Shown piece after piece: positions 21,136 to 30,829 of a DNA stretch of 64,000 nt (position 1 is the stretch's first letter; every line of letters starts with the position of its first letter). Made by a program: the position numbers and the translations under genes. The notes under the pieces were generated by a model. The model was not told where the DNA came from, ran no database searches, and saw only the letters and a program-made list of their open reading frames with translations. The DNA is from Pseudomonas putida (lineage in GTDB: Bacteria > Pseudomonadota > Gammaproteobacteria > Pseudomonadales > Pseudomonadaceae). The DNA is taken from the NCBI GenBank assembly GCA_041071465.1, contig CP163498.1:4792001-4856000 (forward strand), given 5' to 3'.

Positions 21136-21693
21136 TCATCCCCTGGCCAGCGCCCCCTGCAGGAACAATTGCTCCAAGGCCTGCGCCGAATTGGCACTGG
21201 CTGCGCGCCCGCGCCGCTCGGCGTCGACCATGGCGTAGATCTGGGTGATGAACACTTCGGTAAACACCGCTGCGCTGATGTCGATGCGCAACACGCCCAT
21301 CTGTTGCGCACGCAGGAAAAACGCATCCATCGCCCGGGTATAGGTCAACCAGCGGCGGTCTTCACTGTCGCCGAGCAATGTATCGGGGCGGTACTGAAAC
21401 ATCAGAAACACCAGCATTTCGCGGTGCTTGAGGTGTTCGGCAATCAGGTGACGCACCGCTTCCAAGGGGGCAGCGGTGTGCAAGGCGGCATTTGCAATCA
21501 CCTGGTTGAGCACTTGCTCGCCGTGGTTTTCGAGCATGGCCACCAGGTTGTCGCGGGTGCCGCAGAAGCGGTGCAGGGTAGCTTTGCTGACGCCGGCGGT
21601 CTCGGCCAGTTCCTTGAGCGTGGCGCGCGGGTGGACCACGATGGCGTGGGCCAGGGCCTTGAGCAGGCGTTCATCGTGGGGAGTGGGGGTCAT
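21136..21693 (-). CDS. TetR-family repressor
   Basis: 185 aa. The N-terminal TetR helix-turn-helix is TLKELAETAGVSKATLHRFCGTRDNL; the C-terminal part is a helical ligand-binding domain. I chose the ATG at 21693 (MTPTPHDERLL) because GAGG lies 7 nt upstream; the ATG at 21699 would be only 1 nt from it. It converges on the RND efflux operon and shares an ATGAGAC-type half-site with the operon promoter, so it is the likely local repressor, derepressed by a pump substrate (inference). Confidence 0.88.
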   Translation of the reverse strand: MTPTPHDERLLKALAHAIVVHPRATLKELAETAGVSKATLHRFCGTRDNLVAMLENHGEQVLNQVIANAALHTAAPLEAVRHLIAEHLKHREMLVFLMFQYRPDTLLGDSEDRRWLTYTRAMDAFFLRAQQMGVLRIDISAAVFTEVFITQIYAMVDAERRGRAASANSAQALEQLFLQGALARG

Positions 21694-21761
21694 CGGCATG
21701 CCTCGCGTGGGGTCGCAGGGCAATTATTGTGCAGAAAATGAGGCATGGATCAAGCTTTAAG

Positions 21762-21775
21762 GTCTCATATGAGAC
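21762..21775. promoter_or_regulatory. Perfect palindrome upstream of tetR, candidate autoregulatory operator
   Basis: GTCTCATATGAGAC is a perfect 14-bp palindrome about 70 bp upstream of the tetR start. Its half-site also occurs in the adaptor promoter at 15282-15288. Confidence 0.6.
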
Positions 21776-21872
21776 TTTTTTGTGTCTTGGCTGGCCGCCC
21801 CGCCGTACAGGGCTACTCCCACAGGGTGCAGGAGCAGCTTTGTGCGGCGAAAGGGCCGTTACCGGCTAACGA

Positions 21873-23873
21873 TCAATGCGCCCCGCGCGGAATCGTCTTC
21901 AACAGGTCTTCCGGGCTGATATGCCCCACCACCTGCGCCACCGCGCTACCTGGGGTCGGCAGGTCGATGATGTGGTTTTTCATCTTGCCGATCACATGCA
22001 TCTCGCACGGCTTGCAGTCGAACTTCAGGGTCAGCACTTCGTCACCCTGAATCAGCTGCATCGGTGCCACCTTGGTGCGCACACCGGTTACGCCTTTGGC
22101 CTGCTTGGGGCACAAATTGAAGGAGAAGCGCAGGCAGTGCTTGGTGATCATCACCGGTACTTCGCCGTGTTCTTCATGGGCCTCGTAGGCCGCGTCGATC
22201 AGTTGCACACCGTGGCGGTGGTAGAAATCGCGCGCCTTCTGGTTGTACACGTTGGCCAGGAACGACAGGTGCGACTCGGGGTATACCGGCGGCGGCGTGG
22301 TCTCGGCCTTGCGCCCGCCGCGCGGGTGCGCCTGCACGCGTGCTTCGGTCAGTGCCTCGATGGCTTCGCGGCGCAGAGCCTTGAGCTGTGAGTTGGGGAT
22401 GAAGTACGCCTGCGGGGCATCCAGCTGGATGCTGTCGGCATGGTACATCGTGGTACCCAGTTGGCCGAGCAGGTCGTGCAGTTGTTCCAGCGCCTGCTGC
22501 GGCTTGTTGGCTGCGCCGAACGGGCCGTCCAGGGCTACCTGCACGCTCACACCTTCTTCACTGCCAAGGGTAAGCATCAGGCGCTGCTCGCGCAGTACTG
22601 CGTGCCATTCCACACCGACCCGGCGCTCGGAGGAGGTGCGTTGCAGGGCTTGCTGCCAGTTGTGGTCGAGGTTGCGCGACAGCGGGTGGTTGGGCCGCAG
22701 CTTGTACAGGCCTTCGGGCATTTCGTTGGGTTCGACGCGGTAGCGGTAGCGCTTGCTGCCGTCTTCCTCGAACTCGCCACGGGGTTCGGCGATGTTGGCG
22801 CGAAAGCCCACCACTTCGCGTTTGACCAGCACATTGAGGCCGTCGCCGTTGGTCAGCGGTACGTCGGTGACCACTTGCATGTCACGCTTGCCGACCTTTT
22901 CCACCACACCCACCGGCAGGCCGGTGAAGGTTGGCGAGTCGAAGGCGCCGATATCGACCTTGCGGTCGGTGACGAAGTAGTCGGTGCTGCCACGGTGGAA
23001 CGTTTTGTCAGGGTCGGGCAGGAAGAAGTGCTGGGTCCGGCCGCTGGACGCACGGGCGTATTCCGGGCGGCCTTCAAGAATGGCGTCGAGCTCTTTGCGG
23101 TAGTGGGCGGTGATGTTCTTCACATAGCCCATGTCCTTGTAGCGGCCCTCGATCTTGAACGAACGCACGCCGGCATCCACCAGGTCGGCCAGGTTGGCGG
23201 TCTGGTTGTTGTCCTTCATCGACAGCAGGTGCTTCTCGAACGCCACCACGCGGCCCTGGTCATCTTTAAGGGTGTAGGGCAGGCGGCAGGCTTGCGAGCA
23301 GTCGCCACGGTTGGCACTGCGGCCGGTCTGCGCATGGGAAATGTTGCATTGGCCGGAAAACGCTACGCACAGCGCGCCGTGGATGAAGAACTCGATGGCG
23401 GCATCGGTTTCAGCGGCGATGGCGCGGATCTGCTGCAGGTTCAGCTCACGGGCCAGTACCAGCTGCGAGAAACCGGCCTGGTCGAGGAACTTGGCCCGTT
23501 CCAGGGTACGGATGTCGGTCTGGGTACTGGCGTGCAGCTCGATGGGCGGAATGTCCAGCTCCATCACCCCCAGGTCCTGCACGATCAGTGCGTCGACGCC
23601 GGCGTCGTACAGCTGATGGATCAGCTTGCGCGCCGGTTCCAGCTCGTTGTCGTGGAGGATGGTGTTGATCGTGGTGAACACGCGTGCATGGTAGCGACGG
23701 GCGAACTCGACCAGTTCGGCAATATCGCTGACGTCGTTGCAGGCGTTATGGCGCGCGCCGAAGCTTGGGCCGCCGATATAGATGGCGTCAGCGCCGTGCA
23801 GGATCGCTTCACGGGCGATGGCCACGTCACGGGCAGGGCTGAGCAGTTCCAGGTGATTCTTTGGAAGAGACAT
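21873..23873 (-). CDS. rlhA: U32-family protein, RlhA-type (23S rRNA C2501 hydroxylation)
   Basis: 666 aa. The N-terminal U32 barrel (LELLSPARDVAIAREAILHGADAIYIGG) is followed by the Fe-S cysteine cluster region GALCVAFSGQC...GDCSQACRLPY and a long C-terminal extension (DUF3656 region) ending in CLRFSFNLCP and KFDCKPCEM. The family was called peptidase U32, but E. coli members are tRNA/rRNA hydroxylation factors. The length and C-terminal extension fit RlhA (about 650 aa) rather than TrhP (about 450 aa). I chose the ATG at 23873 (MSLPKNHLELL). Stands alone. Confidence 0.85.
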   Translation of the reverse strand: MSLPKNHLELLSPARDVAIAREAILHGADAIYIGGPSFGARHNACNDVSDIAELVEFARRYHARVFTTINTILHDNELEPARKLIHQLYDAGVDALIVQDLGVMELDIPPIELHASTQTDIRTLERAKFLDQAGFSQLVLARELNLQQIRAIAAETDAAIEFFIHGALCVAFSGQCNISHAQTGRSANRGDCSQACRLPYTLKDDQGRVVAFEKHLLSMKDNNQTANLADLVDAGVRSFKIEGRYKDMGYVKNITAHYRKELDAILEGRPEYARASSGRTQHFFLPDPDKTFHRGSTDYFVTDRKVDIGAFDSPTFTGLPVGVVEKVGKRDMQVVTDVPLTNGDGLNVLVKREVVGFRANIAEPRGEFEEDGSKRYRYRVEPNEMPEGLYKLRPNHPLSRNLDHNWQQALQRTSSERRVGVEWHAVLREQRLMLTLGSEEGVSVQVALDGPFGAANKPQQALEQLHDLLGQLGTTMYHADSIQLDAPQAYFIPNSQLKALRREAIEALTEARVQAHPRGGRKAETTPPPVYPESHLSFLANVYNQKARDFYHRHGVQLIDAAYEAHEEHGEVPVMITKHCLRFSFNLCPKQAKGVTGVRTKVAPMQLIQGDEVLTLKFDCKPCEMHVIGKMKNHIIDLPTPGSAVAQVVGHISPEDLLKTIPRGAH

Positions 23874-23968
23874 GTCGTTATATTTTCGGGCTGTCACGGT
23901 TTAGGCGGGCATTGTAGCGGTGAAACGGGTTGGCGGCATCATCGGGGTGCCGGGAGGTGCAGGGTAAG

Positions 23969-23991
23969 GTGGGAGCGAGGACCGCTCCCAC
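23969..23991. repeat. Short REP-like hairpin
   Basis: GTGGGAGCG and CGCTCCCAC form a perfect 9-bp stem in the gap between ridA and rlhA. The sequence matches the GTGGGAGCGG core of the local REP family and may act as a transcription or mRNA-end barrier. Confidence 0.6.
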
Positions 23992-24000
23992 AAGCGCCGA

Positions 24001-24381
24001 TCAGCGCTTGGCGGCCATTGCGGTCACTTCGACGCGCATGCCTTCGAATGCCAGCGAGGCCACACCCACGGCGGCACGCACCGGCCAGGGCTTGCTGAAG
24101 AAGCGCTGGTACACCTCGTTGAACGCGGCGCGGTCGGCCATGTCGGTGAGGTAGATGGTCAGGTGCAGCACGCGGTCCATGCCGCTGCCGGCCTTCTCCA
24201 GCGCCACTTTCAGCGCCTGCAGGGTGCATTCGCTCTGCTCGACGATGCCGCCCAGCTCCAGGCTGCCATCGGCGTGGGTCGGGATCTGCGTGGTGACCAG
24301 CACGCCGTTGTACTCGGCGACATCGGACGAAATCGATTCGGCGTCCGGGTCCGGGGTGTAGATGATGTCTGCATGTGCCAT
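24001..24381 (-). CDS. RidA family protein
   Basis: 126 aa, a single RidA/YjgF trimeric domain. The residues around the catalytic arginine (VRAAVGVASL) and the C-terminal VEVTAMA strand are recognisable. Family members hydrolyse reactive enamine/imine intermediates from PLP enzymes; the LP step after the Arg segment differs from archetypal RidA, so this may belong to another Rid subgroup. Start at 24381 (MAHADIIYTPDPDAES). Divergent from trmK. Confidence 0.88.
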   Translation of the reverse strand: MAHADIIYTPDPDAESISSDVAEYNGVLVTTQIPTHADGSLELGGIVEQSECTLQALKVALEKAGSGMDRVLHLTIYLTDMADRAAFNEVYQRFFSKPWPVRAAVGVASLAFEGMRVEVTAMAAKR

Positions 24382-24518
24382 GGTGTGTTTTGCCTTGCTA
24401 CGGAAGGAAAACGGCAAGCCTACGCGAGCGCACCAGCCCGGTCGAGGGTGCCCCGGTGTTTGAAATACGCGGCGTTCACCGTCAGAATCGCGGCCGATTG
24501 CAAAACCAGGGGTTTACG

Positions 24519-25211
24519 TTGAACGAACAGACTTTGTCCAGGCGCCTGGAGCGCGTGGCCGCTCATGTGCCGCAGGGCGCGCGCCTGGCCGACATCGGCT
24601 CGGACCACGGCTACCTGCCAGTGGCCTTGATGCTGCGTGGCGTGCTCGAGGCCGCCGTGGCGGGTGAAGTGGCCGAGACGCCGTTCGCTTCGGCCCAGCG
24701 CAATGTGCGCAGAAACGGCCTGCAGGAGCGGGTAACCGTGCGCCTGGCCAATGGCCTGGCAGCGATCGAGCCGCAAGACCGCATCTCGGTGGTGAGCATC
24801 TGCGGCATGGGCGGCGACACCATGTGCGAGATTCTCGAGGCCGGCAAGCAGTGTCTGGGCGGCGTCACGCGCCTGGTACTGCAGCCCAATGGCGGTGAGC
24901 GCGAGCTGCGCCAGTGGTTGGCGGGCAATGGTTACCAGATCGTCTGCGAAGAGCTGCTGCGGGAAAACCGCTTCGACTACGAAATCATCGTCGCCGAGCC
25001 GGGCAGGGTGGTGTATAGCGCAGAACAGCTGTACTTCGGCCCGGTACTGATGCAGGAAAAAAGCGAAGCGTTTCGGGTCAAGTGGCAGCGGATGCTGCGG
25101 CAGAAGCAGCAGACCCTGGCCAATTTCCAGCGGGCCCGTGACGCGGTGCCACAGGCGAAAATCGACGACTTCAATCAGCAGGTGGGTTGGATCACCCAGC
25201 TACTGGCCTGA
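24519..25211 (+). CDS. trmK: TrmK-like tRNA (adenine-N1)-methyltransferase, TTG start
   Basis: 230 aa. The SAM-binding motif is LADIGSDHGYLPVAL near the N-terminus, with ICGMGGDTMCEIL and LQPNGGERELRQWL further on, as in TrmK (COG2384), which methylates A22 of tRNA in Gram-positives. No suitable ATG or GTG lies near the domain start; the TTG at 24519 is preceded by AGGGG at a good distance and gives MNEQTLSRRLERVAAHVP. It converges with the DUF2790 gene, leaving a 1-nt gap and no visible terminator. Confidence 0.82.
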   Translation: MNEQTLSRRLERVAAHVPQGARLADIGSDHGYLPVALMLRGVLEAAVAGEVAETPFASAQRNVRRNGLQERVTVRLANGLAAIEPQDRISVVSICGMGGDTMCEILEAGKQCLGGVTRLVLQPNGGERELRQWLAGNGYQIVCEELLRENRFDYEIIVAEPGRVVYSAEQLYFGPVLMQEKSEAFRVKWQRMLRQKQQTLANFQRARDAVPQAKIDDFNQQVGWITQLLA

Positions 25212-25212
25212 T

Positions 25213-25473
25213 TCACTGCTGCGAGCAGTTGCCCATTTCCCGGTAGTCGACTTCGCGCTTCTGGCCCTGGTGGTCGACGTACACCATGTGTGCGGTGCCC
25301 ACCTGGCAGTCGGCGGCGTTGCTGGCCGGGGTGATGGAGATGACCTTGGCCACGTCCAGCGGCATGCCGTATTCATAGGTGTTGCTCACGGGCTGGTTGC
25401 TGGCCGTATCAGCGAAGGCACCGAACGAAGCCAGGGCAGCGGCAACGGCAAACACAGCGATCGAACGTTTCAT
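25213..25473 (-). CDS. DUF2790 family small periplasmic protein
   Basis: 86 aa with a clear Sec signal peptide (MKRSIAVFAVAAALASFGAFA) and a short mature domain NTYEYGMPLDVAKVI...CQVGTAHMVYVDHQG, typical of DUF2790. These small secreted proteins are abundant in Pseudomonas and often respond to copper or stress, but their function is not established. GGAG precedes the ATG at 25473. Divergent from the LysR gene at 25598. Confidence 0.88.
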   Translation of the reverse strand: MKRSIAVFAVAAALASFGAFADTASNQPVSNTYEYGMPLDVAKVISITPASNAADCQVGTAHMVYVDHQGQKREVDYREMGNCSQQ

Positions 25474-25597
25474 GGCAGGCTCCTTTTTCAATGTATGACT
25501 AATGATGTATTCATTGCTCATCCACAATAAATGGGCTAACTCGTGATAGATTCCTGCCTGTAACGCAAGAATAAGACTGAACAAGGAGCACACCCTC

Positions 25598-26529
25598 ATG
25601 GACATGCTGCATGCCATGCGTACCTTCGCTCGTGTGGTGGAATGTGGCAGTTTCGCTGCAGCCGCCAATGCCCTGGATATTTCCGCAGCACAGGTTTCGC
25701 GCATCGTCGCGGAGCTTGAGAACCAGCTGCAGACCCGCCTGTTGCACCGCACCACCCGGCGCCTGCGCATGAGCGAGGCGGGCGAACGGTTTCTGGAGCG
25801 TGCGCGGCAGATCATGCTGCTGACCGAAGAGGCGGTGGGCGAGGCCCGAGGTGCGCACCTCACGCCGCGTGGCCATCTGCGCCTGCATTGCCCGCACGGC
25901 CTGGGCCTGTTGTTGATGCCGCTGGTGGCCGGCTACAACGCGCTGTGCCCGGAAGTGGTAATCGAATTGACCCTGTCCCAGCGCAACCCAGACCCGCTGG
26001 CCGAAGGGCATGACGTGGTGATCACCGTGGACGGTGCGCTGCCGGATTCGCAGTTGATAGCCGTGCCGCTGGGCAACATCTTCAGTATCCCTTGTGCGGC
26101 ACCCAGCTACCTGAACCGGCATGGCGTGCCCGAGCGCCCCGAGGACCTGCATGCGCACCGCTGCCTACGCATGGCTTACCCGATGTATGAAGGCGACTGG
26201 GTATTCCCCAGGGTGTGGACCAGTGCGTGATCACACCGAGCGACAACTTCTCCACCAACGTGGCCGACGCCATGCTGGTGGCCAGTGAGTTGGGCATGGG
26301 GATTGGCCTGCTGCCGTTCTATACGGCCAGCCAGGCGATCGAGCAGGGGCGTTTGTGCCGGCTGCTGGCGCCGTACCGGCTGCGGGAAAGTGCGCTGTAT
26401 GCGATGTACCCGTCACGGCATTACCTGGATGCCAAGGTGCGGACCTGGATCGACTACCTCAAGGAGCAACTGCCGGCGTTGTTCGAGGGGCATGCCAGGG
26501 TGGTGGATGATTCGAGGTATTGGCGCTGA
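25598..26529 (+). CDS. LysR-family regulator (CrgA/AaeR type), frameshifted in this sequence
   Basis: About 310 aa in full. The N-terminal winged helix (MRTFARVVECGSFAAAANALDISAAQVSRIVAELE) and the effector domain are both intact but split between two frames. Adding one C to the C4 run at 26206-26209 turns FPRVWTSA-stop into FPQGVDQCVITPSDNF and then runs to 26529. AAGGAG lies before the ATG. Divergent from the DUF2790 gene; its target is unknown. Confidence 0.88.
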
Positions 26530-26547
26530 AATACTGATCTGCTTTCT

Positions 26548-26663
26548 TGTAGGAGCGGCCTTGCGTCGCGATTGGGCCGCAAAGCGGCCCCAGCAATTTC
26601 GGCGTGTGACGCAGATTGTGGGGCCGCGTTGCGGCCCAATCGCGACACAAGGCCGCTCCTACA
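26548..26663. repeat. BIME: paired inverted REP elements
   Basis: TGTAGGAGCGGCCTTG...GGGCCGCAAAGCGGCCCC on the left is mirrored by GGGGCCGC...GCGGCCCAATCGCGAC...CAAGGCCGCTCCTACA on the right, an almost perfect ~50-bp inverted repeat. It sits between the convergent LysR and acyl-CoA dehydrogenase genes, the usual place for P. putida REPs, and could serve as a terminator for both. Confidence 0.85.
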
Positions 26664-26673
26664 GGCCGCCGTG

Positions 26674-27825
26674 TTACAGGGGATAGTGCTTCAGCTCGCG
26701 CGCAATCAGCATGCGCTGGATCTCGCTCGACCCTTCATAGATCTGGGTAATCCGCGCATCCCGGTAATAGCGCTCCACCGGGTAATCTTCCAGGTAGCCA
26801 TAGCCACCATGTACCTGGATCGCCATCGAACACACCCGCTCGGCCATTTCCGAAGCGAACAGCTTGGCCTGTGACGCTTCCGAAAGGCACGGCTTGCCGG
26901 CGCTGCGCAGGCGCGCGGCATGCAGGATCAGCAAACGTGCGGCGTTCACCTGTACCTGCATGTCGGCCAGCAGGTTGGCGATGCTCTGGTGTTCGTTGAT
27001 CGGCTTGCCGAACTGCACGCGGTCACGTGAGTAGACCAGCGCGGCCTCGAATGCAGCGCGGGCAATGCCCAAGGCCTGGGCGGCAATGCCGATACGGCCG
27101 CCTTCGAGGTTGGACAGGGCAATGGCCAGCCCCTTTCCACGCTCACCCAGCAGGTTGGCGGCAGGGATGCGGCAGTTGTCGAAGGTGACCGCGCAGGTGT
27201 CGGAAGCGCGGATACCCATCTTGTGCTCGCTGCGGTCAACCTTGAACCCAGGGTTGTCGGTGGGCACCAAAAACGCCGACAGGCCTTTCTTGCCCAGCTC
27301 CGGGTCGGTCACTGCGAAAACGATGGCCAAACCGGCACGGCGGGCGTTGCTGACGAACTGCTTGGCGCCGTTGATCACCCACTGGCCATCCACCAGCTCG
27401 GCGCGGGTGCGCAGGTTGTGCGCTTCGGAGCCGGCCTGCGGCTCGGTCAGGCAGAAGCAACCGATCACCTCGCCGCTGGCCAGCCGTGGCAGCCATTGCT
27501 GTTGCTGTTCAGCCGTGCCATAGGCCAGCAGCGGGCCGCAGCCTACCGAGTTGTGGATGCTCATCATTGCCCCGGTGGCACCGCAGCCGGCGGCGATCTC
27601 TTCCACGGCCAGGGCGTAGGCCACGTAGTCGGTGTAACTGCCGCCGAAGTCCTCTGGCACCACCATGCCCAGCAGGCCCAGTTCGCCCATTTTGCGCACC
27701 ACGCCATCATCGATCCAGCCGGCCTTTTCCCAGGCCTGGGCATGCGGGGCGATTTCGCCACGGGCAAAGTCCCGGGCCATGTCGCGGATCATGACTTGTT
27801 CTTCGCTCAGTTCCAGGTCTTGCAT
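26674..27825 (-). CDS. Acyl-CoA dehydrogenase, probably isobutyryl/short-chain
   Basis: 383 aa FAD enzyme. The ACAD signature [16 protein letters not shown] and the catalytic glutamate in [12 protein letters not shown] are present. It is encoded 16 nt downstream of a 3-hydroxyisobutyryl-CoA hydrolase in the same direction, which points to the isobutyryl-CoA dehydrogenase step of valine breakdown. A generic short-chain or 2-methylbutyryl-CoA enzyme remains possible. Start at 27825 ([17 protein letters not shown]). Confidence 0.92.
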   Translation of the reverse strand: MQDLELSEEQVMIRDMARDFARGEIAPHAQAWEKAGWIDDGVVRKMGELGLLGMVVPEDFGGSYTDYVAYALAVEEIAAGCGATGAMMSIHNSVGCGPLLAYGTAEQQQQWLPRLASGEVIGCFCLTEPQAGSEAHNLRTRAELVDGQWVINGAKQFVSNARRAGLAIVFAVTDPELGKKGLSAFLVPTDNPGFKVDRSEHKMGIRASDTCAVTFDNCRIPAANLLGERGKGLAIALSNLEGGRIGIAAQALGIARAAFEAALVYSRDRVQFGKPINEHQSIANLLADMQVQVNAARLLILHAARLRSAGKPCLSEASQAKLFASEMAERVCSMAIQVHGGYGYLEDYPVERYYRDARITQIYEGSSEIQRMLIARELKHYPL

Positions 27826-27841
27826 CTGTGTACTCCCGGGC

Positions 27842-28912
27842 TCACAGGCCTTCGAAGAATTGGTCGACCCGCTGGCGCTGCAGCGCGGCCAGGGTCGGCG
27901 GGTTCCAGCGGGGCTGCTTGTCCTTGTCGATGATCAGGGCACGCACGCCCTCTATGATGTCGCCATGCTGGAACCACTGGCGGTCCAGGTGCAGCTCCAT
28001 GGCAAAGCAATCGTCAAGGCCCAACTGGCGGCCCCGGCGCAGCATCTCCAGGGTAACCGCCATGGCCAGGGGGGAGCGGGTTTCCAGCTGGTCGGCGGTG
28101 GCCACCGCCCAGGCGTGGCTGTCGCCAATGCTCACCGCGCGCAGTTGTTCGACAATGGCAGGCAGGTCGGGCAGGGCGAAGAAGTGGTCGATGACCGGGC
28201 GCAGTTTTTCCAGTGGTGCATCGCCCAGCACCTGGGTGCCGAGCTTGGCCAGCAGGTTTTGCAGGTCTTTGAGCGGGGTGTCGCCAAACGTCAGCTGGTC
28301 CAGACCCTGGTCGAGGGCGGCGAGCTGGTCGCTGGCCAGGTACCAGTCGGCCAGGCCGCAGTACAGGGCGTCGGCTGCCTGGACCTGGGCGCCGCTGACA
28401 CCCAGGTAGATGCCCAGCTCGCCGGGGATGCGCGACAGGAAATAGCTGCCGCCGACATCAGGGAAGTAGCCGATACCGACTTCGGGCATGCCCAGGCGGC
28501 TACGTTCGGTCACCACGCGCAGGTCGCAGCCCTGGGCCAGGCCCATGCCGCCACCGAGGGTGAAACCGTCCATCAATACCAGTATCGGCTTGCGGTAGCG
28601 GTGGATGACCAGGTCGAGGGCGTATTCCTCGACGAAGAAGGTTTCATGCAGCGTGTCGCCGGCTTTGAAACTGTCGTGCAGCGAGCGGATATCGCCACCG
28701 GCACAGAACCCCTTGGGGCCTTCGCCGCGCAGCACCACGGCATGCACATGCGGGTCTTCGGCCCACTGGTCCAGGTGCTGGCGCAGGCTGCGTACCATGT
28801 CCAGGGTCAGGGCATTGAGGCCGGCAGGGCGGTTCAGGGTCAGGTGACCGATCTGGTTGCGGACTTCGGCCAGGATAGTGTCGGTTGCCGAGGCATTAGC
28901 GTGCGCAGTCAT
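27842..28912 (-). CDS. 3-hydroxyisobutyryl-CoA hydrolase (enoyl-CoA hydratase/isomerase family)
   Basis: 356 aa crotonase-fold protein, longer than plain enoyl-CoA hydratases (about 260 aa) and with HIBCH-type motifs: [24 protein letters not shown] and [21 protein letters not shown]. It hydrolyses 3-hydroxyisobutyryl-CoA in valine degradation. First gene of a two-gene unit with the acyl-CoA dehydrogenase. The promoter lies in the 255-bp divergent gap shared with mdcA. Confidence 0.9.
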   Translation of the reverse strand: MTAHANASATDTILAEVRNQIGHLTLNRPAGLNALTLDMVRSLRQHLDQWAEDPHVHAVVLRGEGPKGFCAGGDIRSLHDSFKAGDTLHETFFVEEYALDLVIHRYRKPILVLMDGFTLGGGMGLAQGCDLRVVTERSRLGMPEVGIGYFPDVGGSYFLSRIPGELGIYLGVSGAQVQAADALYCGLADWYLASDQLAALDQGLDQLTFGDTPLKDLQNLLAKLGTQVLGDAPLEKLRPVIDHFFALPDLPAIVEQLRAVSIGDSHAWAVATADQLETRSPLAMAVTLEMLRRGRQLGLDDCFAMELHLDRQWFQHGDIIEGVRALIIDKDKQPRWNPPTLAALQRQRVDQFFEGL

Positions 28913-29015
28913 TGCGTTCTCCCTGCTTTGTTATTGATTTTCCAAGTGAAGTCTGGAGTTCGCTGGAGGATCTGAGGATCCTGTCATGCGAATTTGCCTT
29001 GCACAATCGACAATT

Positions 29016-29034
29016 ATGCAGGGGCATCGTGCAT
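29016..29034. promoter_or_regulatory. Dyad in the mdc/valine divergent promoter region
   Basis: ATGCA-N9-TGCAT is a LysR-type interrupted dyad 134 bp upstream of mdcA and 104 bp from the divergent hydrolase gene. MdcR, the usual LysR activator of malonate operons, is not encoded in the window, so this is only a candidate site. Confidence 0.35.
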
Positions 29035-29167
29035 TTTTGCTGTGAGCCAGTCATCGGGCTGGGCGATTCATTAACCTGACCGTAACGAACATGCCAGTTG
29101 CTTGATTGATCCGCCAAGCGGCCCAACCCTAAGGTGGCCTCCACGACAGCGAACCTGTGGAGTCACC

Positions 29168-30829
29168 ATGACAATAACTCAGAATCCACCGCCGCAATGG
29201 TCGCGACGGCGCGCCGAAAAGCAGCGCCGCCTCGATCGGGTCCGCCACCTTGCCGATGGCGTGGTGCTGCCCACCGACCGCATCGTCGAAGCCCTGGAGT
29301 TGCTGCTGGCGCCCGGCGACCGGGTAGTGCTGGAAGGCAACAACCAGAAGCAGGCCGACTTCCTTTCCCGCTCGCTGGCCAAGGTCGACCCCGGGCGCCT
29401 GCACGACCTGCACATGATCATGCCCAGTGTCAGCCGCGCCGAGCACCTGGACCTGTTCGAGCGCGGCATCGCGCGCAAGCTCGACTTTTCCTTCGCTGGC
29501 CCGCAGAGCCTGCGCATTGGCCAGTTGCTGGAAGATGGCCTGCTCGAAGTCGGTGCCATCCACACCTATATCGAGCTTTACTCGCGGCTGCTGGTCGACC
29601 TGATCCCCAACGTTACCCTGGTAGCGGGCTTCATGGCCGACCGCGACGGCAACCTGTACACCGGCCCCAGCACCGAAGACACACCGGCCCTGGTGGAGCC
29701 GGCCGCGTTCAGCGATGGCATCGTCATCGCCCAGGTCAACCAACTGGTGGACCGCGTGGATGACCTGCCACGGGTCGATATCCCCGCGTCGTGGGTCGAT
29801 TTCGTGGTGGTTGCCGACCAGCCTTTCTATATCGAGCCTCTGTTCACCCGCGACCCGCGCCATATCAAGCCGGTGCATGTGCTGATGGCGATGATGGCCA
29901 TACGTGGCATCTACGAGAAACATCAGGTGCAGTCGTTGAACCACGGCATTGGCTTCAACACTGCCGCCATCGAGCTGATCCTGCCGACCTACGGCGAGTC
30001 TCTGGGCCTCAAGGGCAAGATCTGCCGCAACTGGACGCTCAACCCGCACCCGACACTGATCCCGGCCATCGAAACCGGCTGGGTGCAAAGCGTGCACTGT
30101 TTCGGCACCGAGCTGGGCATGGAGGACTACATTGCCCAGCGCCCGGATGTGTTCTTCACGGGCCGCGATGGCTCGCTGCGTTCCAACCGCATGATGTGCC
30201 AGCTGGCCGGGCAGTACGCGGTCGATCTGTTCATTGGCGCCACCTTGCAGGTGGATGGTGATGGCCATTCCTCGACCGTGACCCGTGGCCGCCTGGCCGG
30301 CTTCGGCGGTGCGCCGAACATGGGCCACGACCCTCGTGGCCGGCGCCACGCGACCCCGGCCTGGCTCGACATGACCGTGCCGGAAACAATGCTGGAGCGT
30401 GGCCGCAAGTTGGTGGTGCAGATGGTCGAGACCTACCAGGAAGGCGGCAAGCCCACCTTCGTGGAAACCCTCGATGCCGTGGAGGTGGCCAAAAAGGCCG
30501 GTATGCCGCTGGCACCAGTGATGATCTACGGCGACGACGTCACCCACCTGCTGACCGAGGAGGGCATTGCCTACCTGTACAAGGCCCGTAGCCTGGAAGA
30601 GCGCCAGCAGATGATCGCGGCCGTGGCCGGGGTCACTGCCATCGGCCTGCGGCACGACCCGAAGGACACCCTGCGCATGCGCCAGCAGGGCCTGATCGCC
30701 TTGCCCGAAGATCTCGGCATCCGCCGTACCGACGCCAGCCGTGAGCTGCTGGCCGCGCGCAGCATCGCCGACCTGGTCGAATGGTCCGGCGGCCTTTACA
30801 ACCCGCCTGCACGGTTCAGGAGCTGGTGA
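29168..30829 (+). CDS. mdcA: Malonate decarboxylase alpha subunit
   Basis: 553 aa. MdcA is the acetyl-S-ACP:malonate ACP transferase of the biotin-independent malonate decarboxylase. It has the family's N-terminal [12 protein letters not shown] segment and the conserved [27 protein letters not shown] and [15 protein letters not shown] regions. I chose the ATG at 29168 ([11 protein letters not shown]), preceded by a GGAG site. First gene of the mdc operon; its stop overlaps the mdcB start by 1 nt (TGATG). Confidence 0.96.
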   Translation: MTITQNPPPQWSRRRAEKQRRLDRVRHLADGVVLPTDRIVEALELLLAPGDRVVLEGNNQKQADFLSRSLAKVDPGRLHDLHMIMPSVSRAEHLDLFERGIARKLDFSFAGPQSLRIGQLLEDGLLEVGAIHTYIELYSRLLVDLIPNVTLVAGFMADRDGNLYTGPSTEDTPALVEPAAFSDGIVIAQVNQLVDRVDDLPRVDIPASWVDFVVVADQPFYIEPLFTRDPRHIKPVHVLMAMMAIRGIYEKHQVQSLNHGIGFNTAAIELILPTYGESLGLKGKICRNWTLNPHPTLIPAIETGWVQSVHCFGTELGMEDYIAQRPDVFFTGRDGSLRSNRMMCQLAGQYAVDLFIGATLQVDGDGHSSTVTRGRLAGFGGAPNMGHDPRGRRHATPAWLDMTVPETMLERGRKLVVQMVETYQEGGKPTFVETLDAVEVAKKAGMPLAPVMIYGDDVTHLLTEEGIAYLYKARSLEERQQMIAAVAGVTAIGLRHDPKDTLRMRQQGLIALPEDLGIRRTDASRELLAARSIADLVEWSGGLYNPPARFRSW

